NCBI GenBank assembly: GCA_023248615.1
Contig: JAHFEI010000102.1
Span: 1-7,097 of the forward strand
From: Nitrospinales bacterium
Lineage (GTDB): Bacteria > Nitrospinota_A > UBA7883 > JACRGQ01
Direction: 5' to 3'
Length of the DNA: 7,097 nt
Within the stretch, counting starts at the first letter, position 1. Each line of letters begins with the position of its first letter. Below, one piece after another: positions 1 through 6,309 of the stretch. The position numbers and the translations under genes are program-made. Under the pieces are notes generated by a model that was not told where the DNA came from, did no database searches, and saw nothing but the letters and a program-made list of their open reading frames with translations.

Positions 1-1511
1 CCGGTCTCTTTTTTCTTCTCTTCTTCTTTTGCAGGGGCCTGCACCTGCTTTAAGGTCGCATCGATTTTATAGCCTTCTTTGAGGGTGAATTTTTCGGTAT
101 ACGGTACATACCCCTCTTTCTCCACTTTTATGTCGTATGTATCAATATCAAATTTGCCGTTTGTAATGGGGGTTTCGCCTACAAGTTTGCCGTTCAGCAA
201 AACCTTGGCGCCAGGCGGGGTGGAGGCAACGGTAAGGAGTGCGGTTTTAACCTCATCTTTCTTTTCCTCCTTCTTTCTCTTTTCTTCTTTTTCTTCGGCT
301 ACTTTCTGTTTCGCGGTTTTTTGTGTGGTGGTTTTTGCCGTTTCCTGTGGAGCCTTGGCAACGGCCTGCGGAGCCGTTTTGGTTTCCACCTTGGCGACAG
401 CTACCGGATGGGCTTCCTTTTTGGGAGCGGCCTTTTTAGTTCCAGGTTTTTCCTCGGGGGTTTTTTGTTCGACAACGGCAGGGGCAACGGCCGCCTGCGG
501 TGCCGGGCTTTCTTTCTTGCCACCGGCAAGAGTGGCTATGGCAACGACAACAACCAGCAGGCCGGAGGTTGCCGCTCCGATGATGATGGCGCGTTTCTTT
601 TTTTCCTTCGGAGTTCCAATTTTCCGGGTTTCTTCGTAGGCCGGTATTTTTTGTGTGGCTCCGGCGGAGCCGGAGTCTGCGGAGAATTCCCCTTTCTGCA
701 GGGCCACCAGCGCATCGGCAAACTCTTTCCCGGTTTGGAACCTTTGCCCCGGCTCTTTGGCCAGCGCTTTTTGCATGAACTGGTCAATCTGTACAGGCAG
801 GTCCATATTCAGCTTGCGCGCCGGTATAGGCTCTTCGTTCACCACGCGGTATATGACCGAGGTTATGCTGTCGCCGCCGTACGGCTTTTCGCCGGTAAGC
901 ATTTCGTAGAAAATAACGCCCAGCGCGAACAGGTCCGCCCGCCCATCCACCTTCCTGCCGCGTATCTGTTCCGGCGCCATATAGCTTGGGGTTCCAAGCA
1001 CGGTGCCGGTAGTGGTAAGTGTGGAGTTGGAAAGCCTTGCAAGGCCGAAATCGGCTATTTTGGGTATTTTCCCGTTAGCCATCATGATATTGGCCGGTTT
1101 GATATCGCGGTGGACTATCCCTTTGGAGTGGGCGTGGTCTAGCCCGTCGGCTATTTGCCTGGCTATATCGATTATCTGGCTATAGTCGTAGAACTTGCTC
1201 CCCTTTATCATATCTTCCAGGTTGCCGCCTTCGAGGTATTCCATGGCTATGTAGGTGAGGTCGCCCTCCTCGCCGGCATCGTAGATGGTGAGTATGTTCG
1301 AATGTTGAAGTTGTCCGGTGGCGCGCGCTTCTACCAGAAACCGCTCTTTTATCTGTAGCTGTTCCGAATCATCTTTGTTCATGCCGAAGTGGATGACCTT
1401 CAGGGCAACAGGCCGTCCCAGACGGGCATCCATGCCTTTATAGACAACGCCCATGGCGCCGCGGCCCAGTTCTCCTACAACTTCAAATCTGCCAAGGGTT
1501 TTAGGTATCAT
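1..1511 (-). CDS. Membrane-anchored Ser/Thr protein kinase with PEGA domain (C-terminus cut by window edge)
   Basis: A Hanks-type (eukaryotic-like) protein kinase, which phosphorylates Ser/Thr of partner proteins from the inner face of the membrane. In this strand I read 503 codons without a stop. Visible kinase landmarks are a Gly-rich loop GRGAMG (16-21), the ATP-binding Lys38 in VALKV, a likely helix-C Glu61, HRDIKPAN (134-141) with catalytic Asp136, DFG (154-156) and APE (179-181). The activation segment is Thr-rich (165-170). After a basic patch (KEKKKR) comes one membrane span at about 308-330. Then follows an Ala/Pro/Lys/Glu linker (about 331-423) and a PEGA-type beta domain (about 425-489; TPPGAKVLLNG, GETPI). 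A charged tail reaches the edge, so the true C-terminus is unseen. The start is the ATG at 1511-1509, overlapping the ald stop as ATGA. No strong Shine-Dalgarno site is seen, which suggests translational coupling. The kinase assignment is very secure; its substrate is unknown. Confidence 0.95.
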   Translation of the reverse strand, partial: MIPKTLGRFEVVGELGRGAMGVVYKGMDARLGRPVALKVIHFGMNKDDSEQLQIKERFLVEARATGQLQHSNILTIYDAGEEGDLTYIAMEYLEGGNLEDMIKGSKFYDYSQIIDIARQIADGLDHAHSKGIVHRDIKPANIMMANGKIPKIADFGLARLSNSTLTTTGTVLGTPSYMAPEQIRGRKVDGRADLFALGVIFYEMLTGEKPYGGDSITSVIYRVVNEEPIPARKLNMDLPVQIDQFMQKALAKEPGQRFQTGKEFADALVALQKGEFSADSGSAGATQKIPAYEETRKIGTPKEKKKRAIIIGAATSGLLVVVVAIATLAGGKKESPAPQAAVAPAVVEQKTPEEKPGTKKAAPKKEAHPVAVAKVETKTAPQAVAKAPQETAKTTTQKTAKQKVAEEKEEKRKKEEKKDEVKTALLTVASTPPGAKVLLNGKLVGETPITNGKFDIDTYDIKVEKEGYVPYTEKFTLKEGYKIDATLKQVQAPAKEEEKKKET

Positions 1512-2614
1512 ATGTCCAATGGAGTGTATTTCATATTCAGGGAATCAGCCACTTTTCCACAAGTTAAAGTTCCGTTAATCGTATTGACTCCTTTTTTCAA
1601 AGCCGCATTTTCCAGAACGGCTATTCTAAGGCCTTTCTGTGCTATTTCAAAGGCATAAGAAAAGTTTGCGTTGGTAAGGGCCAGTGTGGAGGTGTGCGGT
1701 ACCGCGCCTGGCATATTAGATACGCAATAATGGATAACCCCATCCACGGAGAATACAGGCTCGTGGTGGGATGTAGGCCGGGACGTTTCAATACACCCTC
1801 CCTGGTCTACCGAGATATCAACTACCACCGATCCTTTTTTCATCTCCGATACCATTCGGCGCGTAACCAGCCGTGGCGCTTTGGCTCCGGCAATAAGCAC
1901 CGCTCCCACAAGCAGGTCTGTTTCGATTACCGCATCGTAAATTGTGTGCGGGTTTGAGTGGACGGTTTCCACCCTTCCGCCAAAAATGTCGTCCAGTGTG
2001 CGAAGCCGTGCCAGCGACATGTCCAGCACCCGTACCCGCGCACCCAGCCCAACCGCCATTTTTGCCGCGTTGCACCCCGCCACGCCGCCTCCGAGTATTG
2101 TCACCCTGCCCGGCAAAACTCCGGGAACCCCGCCGAGAAGCGTTCCGTTGCCGCCATTCGGTTTTTCCAGGTACCGCGCCCCCGCCTGGATAGCCATCCT
2201 TCCCGCAATCTCGGACATGGGGATGAGTATCGGCAGGGAGCCATCCGCCTCCTGCACGGTTTCGTAGGCGATGGCGGTTACCTTTTTTTTCAAAAGGGTT
2301 TCCGTAAGAACCCTGTCCGCCGCAAGGTGCAGGAAGGTGTAAAGGATAAGCCCCTCGCGCAGGAAACGGTATTCCGGCTCCACAGGCTCTTTTACTTTAA
2401 TCACCATTTCCGCGCTGTTCCACAACTCTTCGGCGGAATCGGCTATCTGCGCGCCTTCGGCAAGGTATGCGTCGTCGGACATGCCGCTTCCCTCGCCCGC
2501 CGCCCTTTCCACCAGCGCCGTATGTCCGCCAAGTACAAGCCGCCGCACACCGGATGGCGTCATTCCTACGCGGTACTCATCCGGTTTGATTTCTTTGGGC
2601 ACTCCGATAATCAT
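1508..2614 (-). CDS. ald: Alanine dehydrogenase
   Basis: NAD-dependent L-alanine dehydrogenase, a cytoplasmic enzyme converting L-alanine to pyruvate, ammonium and NADH, and the reverse. The 368 residues match the usual length of about 370. The N-terminus MIIGVPKEIKPDEYRVG is typical of the AlaDH/PNT family. Substrate and catalytic positions known from the family can be seen: Arg15, Lys75 (VIKVKEP), His96 (YTFLHLAAD) and Asp270 (ISVDQGG). The Rossmann dinucleotide motif is GGGVAG (175-180). The late motif MPGAVPHTSTLALTNA (301-316) is also characteristic of alanine dehydrogenase rather than of the transhydrogenase alpha subunit. The start ATG is preceded by AGGGGG with 5-nt spacing. Its stop overlaps the start of the downstream kinase gene by 4 bp, so the two should be co-transcribed and translationally coupled. 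No truncation or frameshift is apparent. Confidence 0.97.
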   Translation of the reverse strand: MIIGVPKEIKPDEYRVGMTPSGVRRLVLGGHTALVERAAGEGSGMSDDAYLAEGAQIADSAEELWNSAEMVIKVKEPVEPEYRFLREGLILYTFLHLAADRVLTETLLKKKVTAIAYETVQEADGSLPILIPMSEIAGRMAIQAGARYLEKPNGGNGTLLGGVPGVLPGRVTILGGGVAGCNAAKMAVGLGARVRVLDMSLARLRTLDDIFGGRVETVHSNPHTIYDAVIETDLLVGAVLIAGAKAPRLVTRRMVSEMKKGSVVVDISVDQGGCIETSRPTSHHEPVFSVDGVIHYCVSNMPGAVPHTSTLALTNANFSYAFEIAQKGLRIAVLENAALKKGVNTINGTLTCGKVADSLNMKYTPLDI

Positions 2615-2683
2615 CTGTTCCCCCTAAACACATACAAAATTCGCAGATAACGCCATATGGATTATATAATCGTATGGATGCCA
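2615..2683. promoter_or_regulatory. Divergent promoter/operator region between ald and yggS
   Basis: This short gap separates the minus-strand ald-kinase pair from the plus-strand yggS operon and must carry promoters for at least one of them. A perfect 12-bp palindrome, GATTATATAATC (2660-2671), contains TATAAT on both strands (plus 2665-2670, minus 2666-2661), so it could be a -10 element in either direction. At 16-18 bp spacing no good -35 hexamer is visible on either strand; TTCGCA at 2640-2645 is a poor match with a 19-bp spacer. It may instead be an AT-rich operator, or -10 elements of an activator-dependent promoter. The region is partly coding if yggS begins at the upstream ATG at 2657. 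Confidence 0.35.
2620..2625 (-). promoter_or_regulatory. Ribosome binding site of ald
   Basis: On the minus strand AGGGGG lies 5 nt before the ATG at 2614-2612. It is the clearest Shine-Dalgarno match in the window, and it fixes the ald start. The kinase gene that follows has no comparable site, which fits one strong initiation event at ald with coupling onward. Confidence 0.75.
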
Positions 2684-3397
2684 ATGCACGACCACAATGG
2701 GCTTACCGAAAATATCGCGGCGAACCTGTCGCTTATCCGCCGGAACATCGAAAATGCCGCCCGGCGAAGCGGACGCGACCCGGTGGATATCACATTGGTG
2801 GCCGTTACGAAAACGGTGGGGACGGATGCGATACGCGCCGCCATATCGTGCGGCGTGAAAGTGGTAGGGGAGAGCAGGGTGCAGGAGGCCATGGAAAAGC
2901 TCAGGCTGGTTGGCCCGGCGGTGGAGTGGCACCTTATCGGGCATCTCCAGAAGAACAAGGTCAAATATATCCTGGACTCGTTCAGCTTGGTCCATTCTGT
3001 GGATTCGTACGAGTTGGCGGCGGAGATAGGCCGACAGGCGGCGCAAAAGGGGAAAACCATGCCAGTGTTGTTGCAGGTGAATATCGGCGAGGAAAAATCA
3101 AAGCACGGCGTAGCGCCGCTGGATGCCGCAGATACAGCCAAAAGGGTTGCGGGGCTGGATGGGATACGGCTTTGCGGCCTTATGGCTATCCCCCCGTTTG
3201 CGGACGACCCGGAGTCCAGCAGGCCCTATTTCCGTAGGGTGCTGGAAATAAAATGCGGGCTGGAAGGTTTGAGGCTGGAAAAAGGCACCTTTGATGTATT
3301 ATCATTCGGGATGACAGGCGATTACGAGGTGGCCGTTGAAGAGGGGGCTACCCATTTGAGGATTGGGACGGGGATATTTGGTGAACGGCAAAATTAA
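2684..3397 (+). CDS. yggS: YggS/PLPBP family pyridoxal-phosphate homeostasis protein
   Basis: A cytoplasmic PLP-binding protein of the YggS/YlmE/PROSC family. It has an alanine-racemase-like barrel fold, no established enzymatic reaction, and a role in vitamin B6 and amino-acid homeostasis. From the ATG at 2684 it has 237 residues, close to the E. coli length of about 234. The PLP Schiff-base Lys is Lys43 in LVAVTKTVG. Other family blocks are VGESRVQEA (61-69), EWHLIGHLQKNK (81-92), VHSVDS (103-108), LLQVNIGEEKSKHG (129-142), CGLMAIPP (164-171), SFGMTGDYEVAVEEG (207-221) and RIGTGIFG (226-233). In-frame ATGs at 2657 and 2678 are alternatives and none has a good ribosome binding site. I chose 2684 because the family N-terminus starts close to the ENIAANL helix and because the TATAAT palindrome lies upstream. 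It is first in the operon, and its end overlaps proC by 17 bp, a pairing common in bacteria. Confidence 0.93.
   Translation: MHDHNGLTENIAANLSLIRRNIENAARRSGRDPVDITLVAVTKTVGTDAIRAAISCGVKVVGESRVQEAMEKLRLVGPAVEWHLIGHLQKNKVKYILDSFSLVHSVDSYELAAEIGRQAAQKGKTMPVLLQVNIGEEKSKHGVAPLDAADTAKRVAGLDGIRLCGLMAIPPFADDPESSRPYFRRVLEIKCGLEGLRLEKGTFDVLSFGMTGDYEVAVEEGATHLRIGTGIFGERQN
3370..3374 (+). promoter_or_regulatory. Ribosome binding site selecting the proC GTG start
   Basis: GGGGA lies inside the 3' end of yggS and 6 nt before the GTG at 3381. It favours that GTG over the in-frame TTG at 3363, which would add six residues (protein beginning MGRGYL) not expected before the Rossmann strand. Confidence 0.55.
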
Positions 3398-4193
3398 GAA
3401 TAAGAAGATAGGCATCATCGGCGGCGGTGTGATGGGCGAGGCGCTCGTTGCCGGGCTTCTGCGTTCAGGGGCGTGTTCCGCCGAAAACCTGATGGTGTCG
3501 GACACCCTTGTGGAACGCTTGGAATTTCTCCGCTCGAAATACGGCATCGATGCGGACAAGGACAACATGAGGATAGTGGGCAGGTGCGAAATTATCGTGC
3601 TTGCCGTGAAACCGCAGACCCTCCCCGATTTGTTGCGCGAGATAGGCCCTTCAATCCATAAGGATGTTGTGGTTGTAAGTATCGCCGCCGGGGTAAAACT
3701 TTCCAGCCTCACATGGTGGATAAAAACCAAGGTCGTGCGGGCAATGCCTAACATCTGTACACAGGTTGGCGAGGGGCTGACCGCGCTGGCTGGCACTCCC
3801 GGCATTACGCAGGAAGATATGGATATGGTCGGAGTGCTATTCGAAGCCGTCGGCAAGGCGGTATGGCTGGATGAGTCCAAGATGGACGCCGTTACGGCAA
3901 TTTCCGGCTCCGGCCCGGCCTACATGTTTCTTGTGATGGAGGCGATGATACAGGGCGGCGTGGAGGCGGGGCTTTCGCTACAGCAGTCACGCGAGCTTGT
4001 TTTTCAGACCGTAAAGGGAGCGGCCCAGATGGCGATAACAAGCGGCGAAAATCCGGCGGTATTACGGGAAAAAATAACGTCACCCCAAGGCACTACTGCG
4101 GCGGCGTTGCACCAGCTTGAGTTGCACGGCGTCCGTGGCGCTTTTCTTGATGCCATTGCGGCTGCCGCGCAGCGTTCCAGGGATCTTGGCTGA
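3381..4193 (+). CDS. proC: Pyrroline-5-carboxylate reductase
   Basis: Catalyses the last step of proline synthesis, reducing 1-pyrroline-5-carboxylate to L-proline with NAD(P)H in the cytoplasm. From the GTG at 3381 the product is 270 residues, the normal family size. The N-terminal Rossmann motif is IGIIGGGVMGEAL (10-22), followed by LAVKPQ (74-79), VVRAMPN (118-124) and VGEGLTAL (129-136). The C-terminal dimerisation and active-site part has ISGSGPAYMFLVMEAM (174-189) and TSPQGTT (233-239). The last motif is usually written TSPGGTT, so Gln236 replaces a common Gly; the rest of the domain looks intact. The gene overlaps yggS by 17 bp, and its TGA shares one base with the yggT ATG (TGATG). 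Translation within the operon is therefore probably coupled. The assignment is firm. Confidence 0.96.
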   Translation: MNGKIKNKKIGIIGGGVMGEALVAGLLRSGACSAENLMVSDTLVERLEFLRSKYGIDADKDNMRIVGRCEIIVLAVKPQTLPDLLREIGPSIHKDVVVVSIAAGVKLSSLTWWIKTKVVRAMPNICTQVGEGLTALAGTPGITQEDMDMVGVLFEAVGKAVWLDESKMDAVTAISGSGPAYMFLVMEAMIQGGVEAGLSLQQSRELVFQTVKGAAQMAITSGENPAVLREKITSPQGTTAAALHQLELHGVRGAFLDAIAAAAQRSRDLG

Positions 4194-4489
4194 TGTTCGT
4201 ACTCGGCAACTTTGTCAAGGCCGTGGCCATGATACTGGATATGGGGCTTACGTTTTTCATGTGGCTTATCATCATCCGCGCCCTCATCTCATGGGTATCG
4301 CCAGATCCATTCAACCCGATAGTCCAGTTTTTGATACGGGCTACCGAGCCTATCCTCCGGCCAATACAGCGGGCGTTGCCGCCGATGTCGGGGCTAGACC
4401 TTTCCCCCCTCGTGGCTATATTCATAATCTACTTTTTGCAGGCGTTTTTGATTCGGACGCTGTACGACATTGCCACGAGGATGGGCTAG
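4193..4489 (+). CDS. yggT: YggT family small integral membrane protein
   Basis: A 98-residue member of the YggT family, which commonly sits beside yggS and proC. Two hydrophobic segments, about 11-33 and 70-90, flank the family signature ISWVSPDPFNPIVQFL (32-47) and ATEPILRPIQR (50-60), then GLDLSPLV (67-74). It is predicted to lie in the inner membrane with the signature loop between the two spans. The biochemical role is not well established; links to osmotic or membrane homeostasis have been suggested for relatives, and nothing here adds to that. The ATG overlaps the proC TGA by one base. AGGGA at 4179-4183, inside proC, is a possible ribosome binding site with 9-nt spacing. Many bacteria carry one or two copies of this domain; here there is a single copy, so it is the short form. 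Confidence 0.93.
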   Translation: MFVLGNFVKAVAMILDMGLTFFMWLIIIRALISWVSPDPFNPIVQFLIRATEPILRPIQRALPPMSGLDLSPLVAIFIIYFLQAFLIRTLYDIATRMG

Positions 4490-4516
4490 CGCCAAGCCGC
4501 TCCGCCCATTTTACGG

Positions 4517-4813
4517 ATGAATAAAGCGGTGCAGGCGTCTGCGCACGGGGTGGTCATTTCGTGCCGCGTGGTGCCTTCCGCATCCCGTAGCGAGATTGCC
4601 GGCATGGCGGAAGATGCGGTGCGCATCCGCATCGCGGCGCCTCCAGTGGATGGCAAGGCGAACGGGGAACTGGTCAGGTTTCTCGCCAAGTTTTTCCGGG
4701 TGCCCAAAAGCGGCATCGAAATCCTGAAAGGGGAAACCGGAAAGCTTAAAAGGGTTTTAGTCTCGGGCATAGGGCCTGAAGAGGCGTTTAAAAAATTGGA
4801 TGGGGAAAAATGA
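4517..4813 (+). CDS. yggU: DUF167 / YggU family protein
   Basis: A 98-residue cytoplasmic protein of the DUF167 (YggU/UPF0235) family. Its signature is APPVDGKANGELVRFLAKFF (41-60), preceded by a strand ending in VVPSASRSE (18-26) and followed by KGETGKLKRVLV (71-82). These match the compact alpha/beta fold of the family. The molecular function is unknown. The ATG at 4517 has only a weak purine stretch (ACGG) before it. A 27-bp gap separates it from yggT, the only non-overlapping junction in the operon. Its TGA overlaps the mtnA start as ATGA (4810-4813). Co-occurrence with yggT and yggS is common, so the gene belongs to this conserved cluster rather than to a recent insertion. The family call is secure, but no role can be inferred beyond context. 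Confidence 0.92.
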   Translation: MNKAVQASAHGVVISCRVVPSASRSEIAGMAEDAVRIRIAAPPVDGKANGELVRFLAKFFRVPKSGIEILKGETGKLKRVLVSGIGPEEAFKKLDGEK

Positions 4814-5853
4814 TAAAGACAGTTGAGTTTACGCAAGAAGGATATGTCCGGCTTATTGACCAGCGGCTTCTGCCCACTGAAGAGGTGTTTTTGGAGTGCA
4901 GGGATTATATTCAACTGGCCGAGGCGATAAAGAATATGACGGTACGCGGCGCACCGGCCATCGGAGTGTCTGCGGCAGGCGGTATCGCCTTGGGGGCGCG
5001 GGCCGTGGATACGCAGGATATGGGGATTTTCCAAAAGCGGTTTGAAGAGGTCTGTAACGTTATTGCCTCCACCCGCCCCACTGCGGTGAATCTTTTTTGG
5101 GCCGTGGACAGGATGAAAAAGGCGGCAAAAAATCCGGCGCTGAAATCGGTGGCGGAGATGAAGGCCGCGCTACGCCGGGAGGCGGATGCGGTACTGGCGG
5201 AAGACCTGCTCATCAATGAAAAGATGGGGAAAAACGGGGCCGGGTTCATAAGCGAGGGAGATACGATACTGACCCATTGCAACGCCGGGGCGTTGGCCAC
5301 TGCGGGGCATTTCGGCACCGCGCTGGGAGTGATAAAGGCGGCGCACCTTGAAGGGAAAAACATAAAGGTGTTCGCGGATGAGACGAGGCCCTTTTTGCAG
5401 GGTGCGCGCCTTACCGCGTGGGAGATGAAAAAAGAGGGAATAGATGTGACCCTGATAACGGACAACATGGCAGGCTACTTCATGAATAAGGGGTTTATAC
5501 AGAAGGTAATAGTGGGCGCTGACCGTATTGCCTCAAACGGTGATGCGGCCAACAAGATAGGAACCTACTCCGTCGCGGTGCTGGCAAAAACCCACAATAT
5601 CCCGTTCTATGTGGCGGCTCCGATTTCTACCATAGACTTTGAGATTCCGAACGGTGACAACATCCCGATTGAGGAGCGCGATACCAGGGAGGTTTCGCAC
5701 GTGGGGAACCGCCAACTTGCCCCGGATGGCGTGAAAATATTGAATCCGGCCTTTGACGTAACGCCAAATGAGTACATAGAAGCGATAATAACCGAGAAGG
5801 GTGTAGCCAAAAAACCGTTTAAAGAATCGCTGGAAAAGCTCAGGAACTCCTGA
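4810..5853 (+). CDS. mtnA: S-methyl-5-thioribose-1-phosphate isomerase
   Basis: An aldose-ketose isomerase that converts methylthioribose-1-phosphate to methylthioribulose-1-phosphate in methionine salvage. It belongs to the eIF2B alpha/beta/delta-like superfamily. The 347 residues are full length. Landmarks are MTVRGAPAIG (43-52), ILTHCNAGALATAGHFGTAL (153-172) with catalytic Cys157, ADETRPFLQGARLTAWE (189-205), ITDNMAG (216-222), VGADRIASNGDAANKIGTY (235-253) with catalytic Asp238, and PISTIDF (271-277). The Cys/Asp pair corresponds to the family active site and argues for the enzyme rather than a ribose-1,5-bisphosphate isomerase relative, though substrate breadth (for example deoxyribose-type sugar phosphates) cannot be judged. 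The ATG overlaps the yggU stop by 4 bp, with GGGG a few bases upstream. It is the last gene of the operon. No other methionine-salvage gene lies in the window. Confidence 0.95.
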   Translation: MIKTVEFTQEGYVRLIDQRLLPTEEVFLECRDYIQLAEAIKNMTVRGAPAIGVSAAGGIALGARAVDTQDMGIFQKRFEEVCNVIASTRPTAVNLFWAVDRMKKAAKNPALKSVAEMKAALRREADAVLAEDLLINEKMGKNGAGFISEGDTILTHCNAGALATAGHFGTALGVIKAAHLEGKNIKVFADETRPFLQGARLTAWEMKKEGIDVTLITDNMAGYFMNKGFIQKVIVGADRIASNGDAANKIGTYSVAVLAKTHNIPFYVAAPISTIDFEIPNGDNIPIEERDTREVSHVGNRQLAPDGVKILNPAFDVTPNEYIEAIITEKGVAKKPFKESLEKLRNS

Positions 5854-5874
5854 GCCTTCCAAGCAGGGGAAGGC
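5854..5874 (+). terminator. Stem-loop directly after mtnA, possible transcript end
   Basis: GCCTTCC (5854-5860) pairs with GGAAGGC (5868-5874) across a 7-nt loop, beginning at the base after the mtnA stop. No U-tract follows, so it is not a classic intrinsic terminator. It may stabilise the 3' end of the operon mRNA. A competing stem GCAGG/CCTGC (5863-5867 with 5874-5878) uses overlapping bases. Confidence 0.25.
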
Positions 5875-5942
5875 CTGCGCCCCACCTCGATTAACCGGGC
5901 AAGGTGCAGGAAACCGCCCACGCAGGGAAGAAGGCCACGGCG

Positions 5943-5967
5943 GGGCGGTTAACCGCCCAAATGTTTT
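5943..5967 (+). terminator. GC palindrome with short T-tract, candidate terminator of the yggS-mtnA operon
   Basis: GGGCGGTTAACCGCCC (5943-5958) is a perfect 16-bp palindrome. As RNA it gives a 6-bp all-GC stem with a TTAA loop. TTTT follows at 5964-5967 after a 5-nt gap. The U-tract is short and displaced, so termination may be weak. An operator or other palindromic protein site is the alternative. Confidence 0.35.
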
Positions 5968-6137
5968 ACGGCACCAGGCCACCCGCCTTTCGGTGTCGTG
6001 TCTTCATGCCGAGTCCAACTTCCAGCCTCTTCCCAGCTTTAATTTCTCACTTTCCGGGCCTAAAATCAAGATTGCATTTTGTGGCTTGCATTGGGTATTT
6101 TTTTCAACGGCGGGCAGTTTCAAGGTCGTGCTCAGCT

Positions 6138-6156
6138 TTTATCCTCGATTCCGAAG
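6138..6156 (+). repeat. Dispersed repeat copy 1 (CCTCGATTCCGAAG family), left inverted copy
   Basis: TTTATCCTCGATTCCGAAG is the exact reverse complement of 6531-6549, a 19-bp inverted pair. Its core CCTCGATTCCGAAGTT (6143-6158) also matches both arms of the palindrome at 6310-6349. The copy sits in its own hairpin: GCTCAGCTT (6130-6138) pairs with AAGTTGAGC (6154-6162), with one G-T wobble. Confidence 0.8.
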
Positions 6157-6208
6157 TTGAGCCTTACGAAACCCAATAAACCATTGGAAAAAGCTGGCAT
6201 TTCCTGAC

Positions 6209-6250
6209 TGCCTTCTGTACTATTTTCAACTTCGGAGAAGTTGGAAGGCA
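6209..6250. repeat. Compound stem-loop carrying a partial repeat core
   Basis: Outer stem: TGCCTTC (6209-6215) with GAAGGCA (6244-6250). Inner hairpin: CAACTTC (6227-6233) with GAAGTTG (6237-6243), loop GGA. An 11-nt bulge (6216-6226) lies only on the 5' side. The inner sequence CAACTTCGGA repeats the start of the dispersed repeat seen at 6309-6318. No function is known. Confidence 0.55.
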
Positions 6251-6309
6251 CACTGATAACCTGCTGACTATAAAGTTGTTATCTTGCCCGTTGATGGCAG
6301 AAAAACATC

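Noticed and set aside
79..639. Ser/Phe/Ala-rich open frame on the plus strand of the kinase linker and PEGA region
   Set aside because: It is the antisense of the Lys/Glu/Ala-rich linker, whose codon bias leaves the opposite strand open. The minus-strand kinase domains are unmistakable.
321..1142. 273-residue plus-strand frame antisense to the kinase
   Set aside because: It has no domain motifs and fully opposes the kinase catalytic core; it is a shadow of a GC-biased gene.
1958..2650. 230-residue plus-strand frame antisense to ald
   Set aside because: Its composition is rich in His, Arg and Pro with no recognisable fold, and it opposes a complete alanine dehydrogenase.
5533..5982. 149-residue minus-strand frame overlapping the end of mtnA
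   Set aside because: It is antisense to the conserved MtnA active-site region and contains no motif.
5904..6179. 91-residue plus-strand frame from a GTG in the gap after mtnA
   Set aside because: It starts inside the GC-rich foldable stretch, runs through the terminator-like palindrome and ends inside repeat copy 1. No motif, no ribosome binding site and low-complexity composition.
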